Positions 63,708 to 64,000 of a stretch of 64,000 nucleotides of DNA are shown here, in pieces. Location of the stretch: assembly GCF_011682235.2 (NCBI RefSeq), contig NZ_CP076718.1:62001-126000 (forward strand). The letters run 5' to 3'. The notes beneath the pieces are model-generated. The model was given only the letters and a program-made list of their open reading frames with translations, made no database searches and had not been told where the DNA came from. Position 1 is the stretch's first letter. Each line of letters starts with the position of its first letter. The stretch comes from Rhodocaloribacter litoris (GTDB lineage Bacteria; Bacteroidota; Rhodothermia; Rhodothermales; ISCAR-4553). The position numbers and the translations under genes are program-made.

Positions 63708-64000
63708 ATGCTCCCGCCCTACCTGACCGACGACGCCCTCGACGACCTCATCGCCCGCGCCCTGGCCGAGGACGTGGGCCCGGGCGACGTGACGACGCTC
63801 GCCACCATCCCCGAAGGCACACGGGCCACAGCCGCCTTCCTCGCCAAGGAGGACGGGGTGCTGGCCGGCCTGTACGTGGCCGAGCGCGTCTTCGCCGCCG
63901 TGGACCCCGCCGTACGCGTCCACTGGCACGCCGCCGACGGCGAGGCCGTCGCACGGGGCACCGTCTTCGGCATCGTCGAAGGGGCGGCCCGCAGCCTGCT
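63708..64000 (+). CDS. nadC: Nicotinate-nucleotide pyrophosphorylase (carboxylating), N-terminal part
   Basis: The frame from the ATG at 63708 is open to the window edge (97 residues). LDDLIARALAEDVGPGDVTT is the standard QPRTase N-terminus and is followed by AAFLAKEDGVLAGLYVAERVF, the start of the barrel-sandwich domain. It makes nicotinate mononucleotide from quinolinate in NAD synthesis. The 3' part with the catalytic residues is outside the window. Confidence 0.93.
   Translation, partial: MLPPYLTDDALDDLIARALAEDVGPGDVTTLATIPEGTRATAAFLAKEDGVLAGLYVAERVFAAVDPAVRVHWHAADGEAVARGTVFGIVEGAARSL

Overview
The window looks like a chromosomal segment of a high-GC member of the Rhodothermia (Rhodothermus-like Bacteroidota, probably thermophilic). 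The signs are a SusC/SusD pair, several secreted enzymes ending in a type IX secretion (T9SS)-style C-terminal sorting domain, a cellobiose 2-epimerase closely resembling the Rhodothermus marinus enzyme, and LytS/LytTR and NtrC-type regulators. Few genes show a Shine-Dalgarno sequence; gap is an exception. No tRNA, rRNA, CRISPR array, insertion sequence or phage gene was recognised.

Layout. 1-7.3 kb: the end of an unknown gene, penicillin-binding protein 1C, a leftward operon of two Tat-exported Gfo/Idh/MocA oxidoreductases around an ApbE flavinyltransferase, and a YceI-like protein. 7.3-16.5 kb: a TrhA/hemolysin III membrane protein, a GH3 enzyme with a PA14 insert, a LolD-type ATPase, an NtrC-type regulator, a TPR membrane protein, then gap and pgk. 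16.5-39.6 kb: a polysaccharide utilisation locus (PUL) that I read as specific for pectic beta-1,4-galactan (arabinogalactan I). Its leftward arm is susC, susD, a T9SS surface protein, a clan GH-A (possibly GH147-like) glycosidase, a GH2 enzyme and a sodium symporter, ending in a relic of a GH51 arabinofuranosidase. A LacI-type regulator sits upstream of this arm. The rightward arm is galM-galT-galK and a secreted GH53 endo-galactanase. After that come a lipoprotein made only of a TonB-receptor plug domain and a second GH2 beta-galactosidase. 39.7-53.1 kb: a leftward operon (relic ORF, cellobiose 2-epimerase, aldo/keto reductase, SGNH esterase, ThuA-like lipoprotein, TolB-like propeller protein), then rightward a ROK regulator, a GH3 beta-glucosidase and a GH9 cellulase. 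53.1-64 kb: mostly housekeeping (PAP2 phosphatase, recA, an unknown protein, TatD nuclease, LytS-type kinase with a PDZ domain plus its LytTR regulator, gamma-glutamyltranspeptidase, lgt, start of nadC).

How the genes fit together. GH53 would cut galactan outside the cell, SusCD would import the oligomers, exo-enzymes would release galactose, the symporter would take it across the inner membrane, and GalM/GalK/GalT would feed it to glycolysis; galE is not in the window. Near-identical palindromes (consensus TTGAAYCGRTTCAA) lie just downstream of promoter-like hexamers before susC and galM and over the lacI promoter, so both arms are probably one autoregulated LacI regulon.

The most unusual finding is the 139-codon ORF at 46535-46954. 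It reads as the N-terminus of a sodium symporter fused to two non-adjacent pieces of a GH130 mannosylglucose phosphorylase, and it is still in frame and directly upstream of cellobiose 2-epimerase. With the GH51 relic at 16.5 kb, it suggests that both sugar loci have been losing genes by deletion.
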